Shown: one piece after another, positions 1 to 7,765 of the stretch | Position numbering within the stretch: the stretch's first letter is position 1 | Layout: each line of letters begins with the position of its first letter | Assembly (NCBI GenBank): GCA_003527225.1 | Contig: DPXQ01000002.1 | Span: forward strand, 22,199-38,069 | Reading direction: 5' to 3' | DNA from: Rhizobium sp. | Lineage (GTDB): Bacteria; Pseudomonadota; Alphaproteobacteria; Rhizobiales; Rhizobiaceae | DNA: 15,871 nucleotides | Made by a program: the position numbers and the translations under genes | Notes under the pieces: model-generated | What the model was told of the DNA's origin: nothing | The model's database searches: none | The model's input: the letters and a program-made list of their open reading frames with translations, nothing else

Positions 1-1136
1 CCGGCATCGTCGAGCAGCTTGTTGGCCGCATCGATGTCCTGCTTCAGGCACCAGTCGACATCCGTCGACTTGTAGATATCCGGAGCCGGCAGGATGTTGC
101 AGGTCGGCTGGCCCGCTTCGCCGTATCCGGCCTCGTCGATAATGTCGCGGTCGATGGCGAGCGACAGCGCCTTCTTCACGGCCGGGTCGGACAGAGCTGG
201 ATGCGGACCTGCCTCCTTGGTGGAGCGCTTGTCGCCGAGCGAGGGATCGACGGCATAGGGGTTGACGTCGATACGTTCGACCTGCGTGCCGAAGGCGGTG
301 ACGAGTTTGCCCTTGCCTGCGGCCATCATGGTTGCCAGCACTTCCGGCTCGACCTGCATGTTCCAGGCATAGTCGAATTCGCCGGTTTCGAGCACGGCGC
401 GGGCGGCCGATGCCGCATCACCGCCGCCCTTCAGGGTCGCGGTTGCGAAGGCTGGCTTGGCCGGGTCGCGGTAGTTCGGATTGGCTTCGAAGGTGATGAC
501 GTCGTTCGGCTTGAATTCCTTGACGACGAAGGGGCCGGTGCCGATCGGGCCGAAGTTGGCCGAGGTGCATTCCGGTGCCTTGGCGCCCATGCAATCCTTG
601 AACTGCGCTGCCTGGATGATCGGCGACTGGGCGCCGACGAAGGCGCTGTAGGGATAGGGCTTCGGCTCGGTGAAGGAAACCTTGATGGTGGAGGCGTCTA
701 CCGCCTCGACATTGCTGACGCCTTCATAATAGGAGGCCTGGGCGCAGCCGCCGTCCGGCGCGGTGCAGTACTTCCAGGTGAAGATCGCGTCATCGGCGGT
801 GACCGGCGTGCCGTCGGACCACTTCAGGTCGGGCTTGAGCTTCCAGGTGATGCTCTTGAGGTCGGCGGCGACGCCGCCATTTTCGACGGTCGGAATTTCG
901 GCTGCCAGCATCGGCACCAGCGTTCCGGTCTCGTCGTAGCGAGCCAGCGGCTCGATCACCATGGACGAGCTGTAGACCTCTTTCGTGCCCCCCGACAGAT
1001 AGGGATTCAACGTGGAGACGGCCTGCCAGAAGAGAATTTTCAAATCGCCGTCGGTGCCCCTTTCGGCAAGGGCGGGTGTTCCCGCAAGCGCGACCGATGC
1101 CACCGAAGCCGCCAATAGAATTCGAAGTTTCTGCAT
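1..1136 (-). CDS. Peptide-type ABC transporter solute-binding protein (SBP_bac_5 family), 3' end cut off
   Basis: Periplasmic binding protein that would capture oligopeptides or similar solutes and hand them to an inner-membrane ABC permease. The visible 378 codons start with a classical Sec signal peptide: basic MQKLR, a hydrophobic Ala/Leu/Val stretch and a likely cleavage after TPALA around residue 24. Family features follow: LNPYLSGG near the mature N-terminus, WKLKPDLKWSDGTPVTADD (cluster-1-like signature of family 5 binding proteins), FGPIGTGPFVVKEF, and LAIDRDIID in the second lobe. The start is ATG on the reverse strand at 1134-1136, with an AGGGA ribosome site about ten bases upstream. 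Family members are about 500-540 residues, so roughly a quarter to a third is missing beyond the left edge. It is divergent from the amidohydrolase/ATPase operon and probably belongs to the same transporter; permease genes are likely further left. The exact substrate cannot be told from sequence. Confidence 0.93.
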   Translation of the reverse strand, partial: MQKLRILLAASVASVALAGTPALAERGTDGDLKILFWQAVSTLNPYLSGGTKEVYSSSMVIEPLARYDETGTLVPMLAAEIPTVENGGVAADLKSITWKLKPDLKWSDGTPVTADDAIFTWKYCTAPDGGCAQASYYEGVSNVEAVDASTIKVSFTEPKPYPYSAFVGAQSPIIQAAQFKDCMGAKAPECTSANFGPIGTGPFVVKEFKPNDVITFEANPNYRDPAKPAFATATLKGGGDAASAARAVLETGEFDYAWNMQVEPEVLATMMAAGKGKLVTAFGTQVERIDVNPYAVDPSLGDKRSTKEAGPHPALSDPAVKKALSLAIDRDIIDEAGYGEAGQPTCNILPAPDIYKSTDVDWCLKQDIDAANKLLDDA

Positions 1137-1457
1137 ATCACTGTTCCCTATTTTTATATTTGGAGATGTGCTGTGCGTTTTATCCGGAAGGCAAAGAACG
1201 TCCTTTCCGGAAAGCAAAGCCAATATCGCTATGTGATTGGCCTTGTTCAGTAATTTTGATTGCTCGGCCCCCATGAAAACGCATGGCCCACTGGAAAATT
1301 CTCTCCAGGAAGAGTGGGCCTGATCAAAATTTGAGCCATCTAAGCATAGGCCTATTTTCCGTTCAAGGCGGAAAATTGCGACTTGCAAAAGCGCTTTGAG
1401 GCAGCGCAGTATGGCGGCCAACGAGTGGGAACAAACAAAACAATCGAGGTCGTATCA
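1137..1457. promoter_or_regulatory. Divergent intergenic region with several inverted repeats between the binding protein and the amidohydrolase
   Basis: This 321-base AT-richer stretch holds no convincing gene and must carry the promoters of both divergent units. I see a perfect 12-base palindrome CTTTCCGGAAAG around 1202-1213, an 8-bp inverted repeat GGCCCACT (1285-1292) / AGTGGGCC (1313-1320) with a 20-base loop, and an 8-bp inverted repeat ATTTTCCG (1354-1361) / CGGAAAAT (1369-1376) with a 7-base spacer. The string GGAAAATT occurs twice (1293-1300 and 1370-1377). The last repeat has the form of a regulator operator. No regulator gene lies next to it in the window, and I could not assign -35/-10 boxes with confidence. 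Confidence 0.5.
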
Positions 1458-2621
1458 ATGCCCGTCTTGAACAGCGCCAGCGAAATGCAGGCAGAGGTCG
1501 CCGCATGGCGGCGCCATCTCCACGAGAACCCTGAACTGCTCTACGACGTCCACGAGACGGCCCGTTTCGTTGCGGACAAGTTGCTGTCCTTCGGCTGCGA
1601 TCTCGTCGAAACCGGCATCGGCCGGACCGGCGTCGTCGGCATCATCAAAGGCCATGGCGGGGACGGGCCGGTGATCGGCTTGCGGGCCGACATGGACGCG
1701 CTGCCGATTCTGGAAACCACCGGCAAGGAATGGGCATCGAAGACGCCTGGCAAGATGCACGCCTGCGGCCATGACGGGCATACGTCGATGCTGCTGGGCG
1801 CGGCGAAGTACCTCGCCGAAACCCGTAACTTCAAGGGTTCCGTTGCCGTCATCTTCCAGCCGGCGGAAGAAGGCGGCGGCGGTGGCCTCGCCATGGTGAA
1901 AGACGGGATGATGGAGAGGTTCGGCATCTCGCAGGTTTACGGCATGCACAACTCCCCGGGCTTGCCGGTCGGTCATTTCGCCACCCGCAAGGGTTCGATC
2001 ATGGCTGCCGCCGACGAATACGAGATTTTGATCCACGGCCGCGGCGGCCATGCGGCACAGCCCCACAATACCGTCGATCCTGTGCTGGTGTCGGCCCATG
2101 CCATCATCGCGCTGCAGGCGATCGCCTCGCGCGAAACGGACCCGCTGAAGTCGGTGGTGGTCACCGTGGCGACGATCCACGGAGGTGAGGCCTCCAATGT
2201 CATTCCGAACACCGTCAAGCTGACGGGCACGGTGCGGACGCTTCTTCCCGAAACCCGGGATTTCGCCGAGCGGCGTCTCTCGGAAGTGGCCAAGGGCATC
2301 GCATCCACCTTCGGTGCAACGGCCGAGGTCAACTACCGGCGCGGTTATCCCGTGACCTTCAACCACGAGGATGAAACCGACTTCGTGATCGATGTCATGC
2401 GCAAGGTCGCCGGCGAAAAGGCCGTCGACGGCGACATGCCGCCGCTGATGGGCGCGGAGGACTTCTCCTACATGCTGGAGAGCAGACCGGGTTCCTTCGT
2501 CTTCATCGGCAACGGCGATACCGCCAAACTCCACCACTCGTCCTATGACTTCAACGACGACGCCATACCCTATGGCATCAGCTACTGGGTGAAGCTCGCG
2601 GAGACGGCACTCGCGGCCTGA
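1458..2621 (+). CDS. M20D-family metallo-amidohydrolase (hippurate hydrolase / N-acyl amino acid amidohydrolase type)
   Basis: Cytoplasmic zinc- or manganese-dependent hydrolase that removes an acyl or amino-acyl group from an amide, as in hippurate hydrolase, IAA-amino acid hydrolase and related M20D enzymes. Its 387 residues match the family's usual length. Motifs in order: GLRADMDALPI (about 74-84), HACGHDGHT (101-109, with ligands Cys103 and His105), FQPAEEGGGG (133-142, Glu137/Glu138 as base and ligand), GMHNSPGLPVG (His164), RGGHAAQPH (dimerisation/substrate loop, about 195-203) and MGAEDFSYML near the C-terminus. I chose ATG 1458 because GAGGT sits 7 bases upstream and the family's N-terminus begins there; an upstream in-frame start at 1383 would add 25 residues with no homology-like features. 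It is the first gene of a likely operon with a peptide ABC ATPase, suggesting that the imported compound is an N-acylated or peptide-like amide. The substrate is unknown. Confidence 0.93.
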   Translation: MPVLNSASEMQAEVAAWRRHLHENPELLYDVHETARFVADKLLSFGCDLVETGIGRTGVVGIIKGHGGDGPVIGLRADMDALPILETTGKEWASKTPGKMHACGHDGHTSMLLGAAKYLAETRNFKGSVAVIFQPAEEGGGGGLAMVKDGMMERFGISQVYGMHNSPGLPVGHFATRKGSIMAAADEYEILIHGRGGHAAQPHNTVDPVLVSAHAIIALQAIASRETDPLKSVVVTVATIHGGEASNVIPNTVKLTGTVRTLLPETRDFAERRLSEVAKGIASTFGATAEVNYRRGYPVTFNHEDETDFVIDVMRKVAGEKAVDGDMPPLMGAEDFSYMLESRPGSFVFIGNGDTAKLHHSSYDFNDDAIPYGISYWVKLAETALAA

Positions 2622-2678
2622 AACCCGCGTTGTGACACCGCTTGTTCCATCTAACGCCTGGGCGGGAAGGGATTCGAA

Positions 2679-4538
2679 ATGGCACAGTCGACGACGGCAA
2701 TGGCAGAGGCAACAAAAGAGGCGGGCAAGGGAACCACTCCGGTTCTTTCGGTCAGGGGGCTTACGACGTCTTTCCGGATCGGCGAGGACTGGCGTTCGGT
2801 CGTCAAGAACGTCAGCTTCGATATCGCACCCAGGGAAACGGTCGCGATCGTCGGAGAATCGGGGTCCGGCAAGAGCGTAACGTCGCTTTCGATCATGCAA
2901 CTGCTTCCGAAATATGCCAGCCGCATCGAGGGTAGCGTGCGCCTTGCGGGCCGGGAGCTTCTGACCCTCAACAACGAGGAAATGCGCAAGGTTCGAGGCA
3001 ACGAGATCTCGATGATCTTCCAGGAGCCGATGACCAGCCTCAACCCGATCTTCCCGATCGGCAAGCAGATCGCCGAGGCGATCACGTGCCATCGTGATGT
3101 CTCGGCGACGGAAGCCAAGTCAGAGGTGGTCCGTCTGCTTGAGAAGGTGCGCATTCCCAATGCCAGGAACCGTTTCGACGACTATCCGCACCAGTTTTCG
3201 GGTGGGATGCGCCAGCGCGTGATGATCGCGATGGCTCTTGCCAGCAAGCCGAAGCTGCTGATTGCCGACGAGCCGACGACTGCGCTCGACGTGACCATTC
3301 AGGGCCAGATTCTCGACCTCATCAAGGTTCTGCAGGAAGAGGAGGGCATGGCGGTCCTCTTCATCACCCATGACATGGGCGTCGTGGCCGAAGTCTCCGA
3401 CCGGACCATCGTCATGTTCCGTGGAGAGGCGGTCGAGACCGGGCCGACTGACGACATTTTCCATCGCGGCAAGCACCCCTACACGCGGGCGCTTCTGTCG
3501 GCGGTGCCGCGTCTTGGCTCGATGCAGGGCAGGGAAAGGCCGATGCGTTTTCCGGTCATCGACATTGCCACAGGTGCCACGACGACGCCGGAAGCCGAAG
3601 TCGGCGCGGTTGTCGACGGACACAAGCGTCCGCTGCTCGAGGTGCGGAACCTGACGACCCGCTTCGATATCCAGAGCGGGATCTTGGGGCGCAAATCGGG
3701 TGCCGTGCATGCGGTGGAGAACGTCTCATTCGATCTTCGCGAGGGCGAGACGCTCTCGCTCGTCGGGGAATCGGGCTGTGGAAAATCCACCACCGGGCGT
3801 TCGATCACGCGGCTTGTCGAGCCCACGAGCGGGGCCATCTCGCTTGACGGTTACGACGTCATCCGGCTCGACCGGAGTTCGCTGCGCAAGATGCGGCGAA
3901 GCATCCAGATGGTGTTTCAGGATCCCTTCGCCAGCCTCGATCCGCGCATGAACATCGGCAAGGCGGTCATGGAGCCGTTCATCGAGCACAATCTTGGCAC
4001 GAAAGCGCAGGCACGTGAAAAGGCGGCGGACATCCTTGAGCGTGTGGGGCTGAAGGCGGATTTGATGGGGCGTTTCCCGCACGAGTTTTCCGGCGGGCAG
4101 CGCCAGCGCATCGCGATTGCCCGCTCGCTGATGCTCGATCCGAAGGTGATCGTGGCTGATGAGGCGGTATCCGCGCTTGATGTGTCGATCAAGGCGCAGG
4201 TCTGCAATCTGTTGCTGGATCTGCAGCAGAGTTTCAATCTGGCCTATTTGTTCATCAGCCACGACATGGCGGTGGTCGAGCGGGTCAGTCACCGTGTCGC
4301 CGTCATGTATCTCGGCGAAATCGTCGAGATCGGACCGCGCCAGGCGGTGTTCGACAATCCGCAGCACCCCTATACGAAGAAGCTGATGGCCGCGGTACCG
4401 GTGCCCGATCCGGCCCGGCGTTCGATCAAGCGCAACATCTCGACCGACGAGATCAAGAGCCCGGTTCGTCCGGTCGGCTATGTTCCGCCTGTGCGGGAAT
4501 ACAGGGAAATATCCGCCGGACATCTCGTGCAGGTCTGA
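2679..4538 (+). CDS. Peptide-type ABC transporter, fused double ATP-binding protein (DppD-DppF / GsiA type)
   Basis: Energises import through a peptide/nickel-type ABC permease; located on the cytoplasmic face of the inner membrane. The 619 residues hold two complete nucleotide-binding domains in one chain. Domain 1 has Walker A GESGSGKS (59-66), signature FSGGMRQR (173-180), Walker B LLIADE (193-198) and the H-loop ITHD. Domain 2 has Walker A GESGCGKS (363-370), signature FSGGQRQR (470-477), Walker B VIVADE (490-495) and the H-loop SHD. After each domain comes the HPYTR/HPYTK element typical of oligopeptide ATPases. In domain 2 the usual DEP following Walker B reads DEAVSALD, a common variant in this subfamily. 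ATG 2679 is preceded by GGGAAGG. The gene starts 57 bases after the amidohydrolase and is probably co-transcribed with it. No permease gene is adjacent on this strand. Confidence 0.95.
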   Translation: MAQSTTAMAEATKEAGKGTTPVLSVRGLTTSFRIGEDWRSVVKNVSFDIAPRETVAIVGESGSGKSVTSLSIMQLLPKYASRIEGSVRLAGRELLTLNNEEMRKVRGNEISMIFQEPMTSLNPIFPIGKQIAEAITCHRDVSATEAKSEVVRLLEKVRIPNARNRFDDYPHQFSGGMRQRVMIAMALASKPKLLIADEPTTALDVTIQGQILDLIKVLQEEEGMAVLFITHDMGVVAEVSDRTIVMFRGEAVETGPTDDIFHRGKHPYTRALLSAVPRLGSMQGRERPMRFPVIDIATGATTTPEAEVGAVVDGHKRPLLEVRNLTTRFDIQSGILGRKSGAVHAVENVSFDLREGETLSLVGESGCGKSTTGRSITRLVEPTSGAISLDGYDVIRLDRSSLRKMRRSIQMVFQDPFASLDPRMNIGKAVMEPFIEHNLGTKAQAREKAADILERVGLKADLMGRFPHEFSGGQRQRIAIARSLMLDPKVIVADEAVSALDVSIKAQVCNLLLDLQQSFNLAYLFISHDMAVVERVSHRVAVMYLGEIVEIGPRQAVFDNPQHPYTKKLMAAVPVPDPARRSIKRNISTDEIKSPVRPVGYVPPVREYREISAGHLVQV

Positions 4539-4547
4539 AGCCGGTCC

Positions 4548-4583
4548 GGCGGCTGGAAATTCTGCCGCCGCTCGTCTTTCTAG
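4548..4583 (+). terminator. Weak hairpin between the ATPase gene and the purO-like gene
   Basis: GGCGGC (4548-4553) can pair with GCCGCC (4564-4569) over a 10-base loop, followed by a pyrimidine-rich stretch ending in TCTTTCT. There is no clean U-run directly after the stem, so at best it would attenuate transcription into the next gene; it could equally be a chance hairpin. Confidence 0.25.
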
Positions 4584-4595
4584 GAGATCTACTGC

Positions 4596-5234
4596 ATGTA
4601 CGTAGGCCGGATTGTGGGAGTAGGACGGACCACCGATGGGAGACTCGTATCGGGCTATAGAGTTTCTAGCCGGTCGTTTCCAAACCGTGATGCAGAAAGA
4701 TCGGGTCGTTCAATACAAATAGTTCCCCGTGCCGGCAGTCCAGATGCTTTGTCCGACAGTCCGTATATTGCCTATGAATGCCTAGTTTGGAATGAACGTT
4801 TCGCTGTGGTCAGCAACGGTACGCATACGCGCCCGATCTTTGAACGGCTAAGGGCCGGCAACAGTCCGCGAGATGCTATGGTGAACGTTCTTTCTGGGCT
4901 TGACCGCGAGTTCGATGAGCACGACACGCCTCGCATTTGCGGTCTCATGGATATTGCCAAGGGTACGTTGTGGCTCGGAAGTATCACGGCTACTAGCTTG
5001 GCCGTGAGGCCGGTCAATGTTGCTAACGGTCAGATGGCCTACATCACCACCTACGGCTTTCCTCTGCCGCTAGATGAGCAAGCCGACACCGCCTTCCAAG
5101 CAGCAAGCGCAGATGATGTCTGTCGTCACCTCACGTTCTCTTCGGTATTTTCGGAGTTCGAGAAACCAATTTGCTCGGCAGCGTGTGTCGAAACGGCAGA
5201 CGGCATCGAGACTTCAACGTTCAACGTCATATGA
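4596..5234 (+). CDS. purO: PurO-like protein (archaeal-type IMP cyclohydrolase family, IMP_cyclohyd)
   Basis: The family's known member, PurO of methanogenic archaea, closes the ring of FAICAR to give IMP, the last step of purine synthesis, using an Ntn-hydrolase-like fold. The 212 residues here match the archaeal length of about 200. Collinear family features are MYVGRIVGVGRTTDGR at the start, YRVSSRSFPNR (21-31), SPYIAYECLVW (about 56-66), VVSNGTHTRPI (71-81), DTPRICGLMD (about 109-118) and ITTYGF. ATG 4596 follows AGGAG by nine bases, so it is well set for translation. It lies 57 bases after the transporter ATPase. Base composition differs from its neighbours: 64 of 120 bases at 4621-4740 are G or C (53%), and rarer codons such as CTA, ATA and AGA appear, which suggests transfer. 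Bacteria of this group normally make IMP with bifunctional PurH, so this copy may be redundant or act on another substrate. Family membership is by my recollection of the archaeal sequence. Confidence 0.85.
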   Translation: MYVGRIVGVGRTTDGRLVSGYRVSSRSFPNRDAERSGRSIQIVPRAGSPDALSDSPYIAYECLVWNERFAVVSNGTHTRPIFERLRAGNSPRDAMVNVLSGLDREFDEHDTPRICGLMDIAKGTLWLGSITATSLAVRPVNVANGQMAYITTYGFPLPLDEQADTAFQAASADDVCRHLTFSSVFSEFEKPICSAACVETADGIETSTFNVI

Positions 5235-5374
5235 AAGTCGGTCGAGGAACGACTGCACGTCATATTCTCGTTGTGGAACTGTCATCCGATATTTACCGGA
5301 CCTCTGTCATTGTCTGCGGCCAGGGCATCACTACATCAGGGTGCGGATATCGTTTCGGCAAGGAGCGGGAATGA
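5231..5374 (+). CDS. Possible 47-residue ORF linking purO and exoD by ATGA overlaps (doubtful)
   Basis: An ATG at 5231 overlaps the purO-like stop codon as ATGA (5231-5234), and its own TGA (5372-5374) overlaps the exoD start as ATGA (5371-5374). It therefore fills the gap between the two genes exactly. The 47 residues begin MKVGRGTTARHILVVELSS and end CGYRFGKERE; no family is recognised and there is no membrane segment. There is no clear ribosome site before its ATG, so translation would need coupling to the gene before. The double overlap may be coincidence, and a sequence alignment across related genomes is needed to decide. Confidence 0.25.
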   Translation: MKVGRGTTARHILVVELSSDIYRTSVIVCGQGITTSGCGYRFGKERE

Positions 5375-6030
5375 CAGTTGGTGACGGAGAGGATGGCGAC
5401 CGCGAGGAAGGCCAAAGCTCCCGCAAACATGGCGGCCGGCTGTCGGAAATCCTCGCCGGCATAGCCGCCGACACCACCCGCGAACGCGTGTCCGTTGCCG
5501 ACATCTTCGAGGCCATGGGAGACCGGGCCTTCGGAGCCCTGATCCTGATTTTCGCGCTGCCGAATGTCATACCGACCCCGCCGGGAACTTCGGCCTTGAC
5601 GGGCGCGCCGCTCGTCTTCCTGTCGGCGCAAATGATGCTCGGGCAGTTTCCCTGGCTGCCGAAAATCATTGCCAGCCGGTCGATGGCGCGCCAGGATTTC
5701 GCAACGATCGTCGGCCGAGTGTCGCCCTGGCTGGCGCGCGGCGAGCGCATGCTCAGACCCAGACTCGGTTTTCTTGTCTATCCGCCGGCGGAGTACCTGA
5801 TAGGCCTTATCTGTCTCGTGCTGTCGGCGATCCTCGTCCTGCCGATTCCGCTCGGAAACATGCTGCCTGCGATCGCCATCTGCTTCTTTTCTTTCGGCAT
5901 ACTGGAACGCGATGGGGCCTGCGTGCTGATCGGCGCAGTGATCTCAGCGCTGTCGGTGACCGTGGTCGCCGGTGTTGTCTACGCCTTGATCAAGGGTCTC
6001 ATCATGTTGCTGGCCGCCACGATTTTCTAG
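5371..6030 (+). CDS. exoD: ExoD-family membrane protein (exopolysaccharide synthesis, ExoD)
   Basis: Inner-membrane protein of the ExoD family. In Sinorhizobium meliloti, exoD mutants have altered exopolysaccharide, alkali sensitivity and poor nodule invasion; the biochemical role is not known. The 219 residues fit the family. A charged, soluble N-terminus (1-40) is followed by SVADIFEAMGDRAFGAL, the hallmark PNVIPTPPGTSALTGAPL (about 64-81), a segment LVFLSAQMMLGQ, and C-terminal hydrophobic segments at about 140-160, 165-177, 184-204 and 207-218. ATG 5371 was chosen because AGGAG lies at 5361-5365 and because the family homology begins just after it; the longer reading frame from 5074 overlaps the purO-like gene in another frame. 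Composition returns to the high-GC norm here. No clear terminator follows. Confidence 0.9.
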   Translation: MTVGDGEDGDREEGQSSRKHGGRLSEILAGIAADTTRERVSVADIFEAMGDRAFGALILIFALPNVIPTPPGTSALTGAPLVFLSAQMMLGQFPWLPKIIASRSMARQDFATIVGRVSPWLARGERMLRPRLGFLVYPPAEYLIGLICLVLSAILVLPIPLGNMLPAIAICFFSFGILERDGACVLIGAVISALSVTVVAGVVYALIKGLIMLLAATIF

Positions 6031-6134
6031 TCGGGTTTGCCTTCGGGATCGGCCGTACGGTCTTTGCAAAAGACGGCGGATGCTCTTAATTGGCTGCGTG
6101 GAATTCCTTGGGCAATGTGCCGGAAAGTTCTCTC

Positions 6135-6935
6135 ATGCTGATATCGCTTCTGCAGATGCAACCCGTCTCCGGCGACGTAGCCGCAAACCTCGTGGCGATC
6201 GCCAAGGCCGCCGAAGCGGCCGCGGTCATGGGCGCGGAACTGTTGATCACGCCGGAACTCTCGACGACGGGTTATGCCCTCGGCCCCCGGTTTTCCGCGC
6301 TCGCCGAGCCGCGCGACGGAGCGATCGTCACTGCGCTTTCCGAGATCAGCAAGGACTGCAAACTCGCCATTGCCGCCGGTTTTCCCGAGCGGGACGGAGC
6401 GGATGTCTACAATTCAGCCGTCGTCGTCCAACCGGAGAGGCCCGCGGAATTCTATCGCAAGTGCCATCTCTTCGGCGATATGGAAAAACAGGCCTTCCTG
6501 CCGTCGGCGCGCCAGCCGCATGTCTTCGATCTCGGGCTGTTCAAGGCCGGAATGGTGATCTGCTACGATGTCGAGTTCCCCGAAATGGTCCGCATGCTGG
6601 CGCTTGCCGGCGCCGATCTCGTGATTGTACCGACGGCGCTCGCCGCTTGTGTCGGCAATCGCCGTGTTTCAGAGACGCTTCTGCCCGCACGGGCGATGGA
6701 GAACCAGGTTTTCATCGCCTATGCCGATCTCTGCGGACGCGAGGGTGATCTGGTCTATGAAGGCCATTCGGTCATCGCGGCACCGGACGGCGACTACCTG
6801 GCGCGCGCCGGCAGCGGCGAGACACTCCTCTTCGCGCGGCTTGTTCCGGGCGATTATGCCGGATTGAAGGCGGAACTGCCCTATCTCGCGGAGCGCCGGC
6901 CGGAGCTTTATGCAGATATCGCCAGGCGAAAGTAG
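6135..6935 (+). CDS. Carbon-nitrogen hydrolase (nitrilase superfamily amidase)
   Basis: Hydrolyses a C-N bond of an amide or nitrile-like substrate through a Glu-Lys-Cys triad. All three residues are visible: Glu41 in LLITPELSTTGY, Lys109 in YRKCHLFGDMEK and Cys143 in MVICYDVEFPE. The 266-residue length and the HLFGDxE motif point to the branch holding amidases and Nit-like enzymes rather than true nitrilases. ATG 6135 has GGAAAG nine bases upstream and puts the first beta strand (LISLLQMQP) at the N-terminus; an in-frame TTG at 6090 would add 15 residues of no known use. It stands between exoD and an EI24-like gene on the same strand, with gaps of over 100 bases, so it is probably its own unit. 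The substrate cannot be deduced; small aliphatic or cyclic amides are plausible. Confidence 0.92.
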   Translation: MLISLLQMQPVSGDVAANLVAIAKAAEAAAVMGAELLITPELSTTGYALGPRFSALAEPRDGAIVTALSEISKDCKLAIAAGFPERDGADVYNSAVVVQPERPAEFYRKCHLFGDMEKQAFLPSARQPHVFDLGLFKAGMVICYDVEFPEMVRMLALAGADLVIVPTALAACVGNRRVSETLLPARAMENQVFIAYADLCGREGDLVYEGHSVIAAPDGDYLARAGSGETLLFARLVPGDYAGLKAELPYLAERRPELYADIARRK

Positions 6936-7051
6936 GTTTGCAGACCCGGCCGGCGGCGGCCGGAATGATCCGCCGTCGCGGGACAAGAGCGCGCACCCTT
7001 GCCGGGACGGGCTGCACGACTTACATCCGGCGAGCGCTCATGGAGGCATGA

Positions 7052-7765
7052 ATGATTTTCGACGCAGCAGGGCTCGCCCTCCGCAATCTTTTCGCACCCG
7101 AGACCCGATCGGTCTTCTGGAAGGTGCTCGGACTGACGATCCTTGTCCTCGCCGGCTTGTGGTTCGCCATGCGCAGCACGTTCATCAGCTATGTCCTGCC
7201 CTGGTTCGACGGCCTGCTTCCGGGCATGCCGGAATGGGCGGGCTGGCTCGCCTTCGTTTTCGGTATTTTTGCCAGCATCGGCCTGGCGCTGGCGCTTGCC
7301 CTTCTCCTCTCCTCGGTGACGGCGATCATCGCCGGCCTCTTCCTCGATGATGTCGCGGAAGTCGTGGAAAAGCGGGACTATCCCACGGATACGCCCGGTA
7401 CCGCGATGCCGATCGGCGAGGCGATCGTCGCATCGCTGAAATTCTTCGGCGTCGTCGTTCTGGGCAATATCGTCGCCTTCATCCTGCTCTTTGTTCCCGG
7501 TATCAACATCGCGGCCTTCTTCCTCGTCAACGGCTACCTTCTCGGACGGGAATTCTTCGAGTTCGCCGCCATGCGGTTCCGCAGCGCGAGCGAGGCGCGG
7601 GCGTTCCGCTCGCGCCACGGCGGAACGGTCTTCATCGCGGGGTTGGTGATCGCGGGCTTCCTGGCGATCCCGGTCGTCAACCTGCTGACTCCGCTCTTCG
7701 CCGCCGGGATGATGGTGCATCTGCACAAGTTGCTGTCGAAGCGGGACCCGCTCGCGAAAGCCTGA
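7052..7765 (+). CDS. EI24 / CysZ-like integral membrane protein
   Basis: Polytopic inner-membrane protein of the EI24 domain family (etoposide-induced 2.4), which includes the sulfate permease CysZ. The 237 residues show hydrophobic segments at about 24-45, 64-100 (long, probably two), 130-165 and 192-225. The family's signature lies in PGINIAAFFLVNGYLLGREFFE, a loop plus helix (about 149-170; only the recognisable core GYLLGREFFE is used here), followed by the charged stretch RFRSASEARAF. ATG 7052 has GGAGG at 7042-7046. It ends in TGA at 7763-7765, and the convergent VOC gene ends at the very next base. In rhizobia such genes are usually annotated only as membrane proteins; a role in sulfate uptake is possible but unsupported here because no cys genes are near. 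Confidence 0.85.
   Translation: MIFDAAGLALRNLFAPETRSVFWKVLGLTILVLAGLWFAMRSTFISYVLPWFDGLLPGMPEWAGWLAFVFGIFASIGLALALALLLSSVTAIIAGLFLDDVAEVVEKRDYPTDTPGTAMPIGEAIVASLKFFGVVVLGNIVAFILLFVPGINIAAFFLVNGYLLGREFFEFAAMRFRSASEARAFRSRHGGTVFIAGLVIAGFLAIPVVNLLTPLFAAGMMVHLHKLLSKRDPLAKA

Noticed and set aside
201..1118. 305-residue open frame on the plus strand
   Set aside because: It is the antisense of the binding protein gene, whose reverse-strand translation has a signal peptide and clear family motifs.
1455..3092. 545-residue open frame on the minus strand
   Set aside because: It runs antisense to the amidohydrolase and the ATPase, both with full motif sets; its product has a His/Arg/Asp-rich composition typical of shadows.
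5074..5370. Longer exoD reading frame starting at 5074
   Set aside because: The extension overlaps the purO-like gene in another frame and is Ser/Arg-rich; ATG 5371 has a good ribosome site and matches the family's start.
6050..6080. Hairpin GTCTTT-GCA-AAAGAC after exoD as a terminator
   Set aside because: The stem is short and AT-rich, and no T-run follows.
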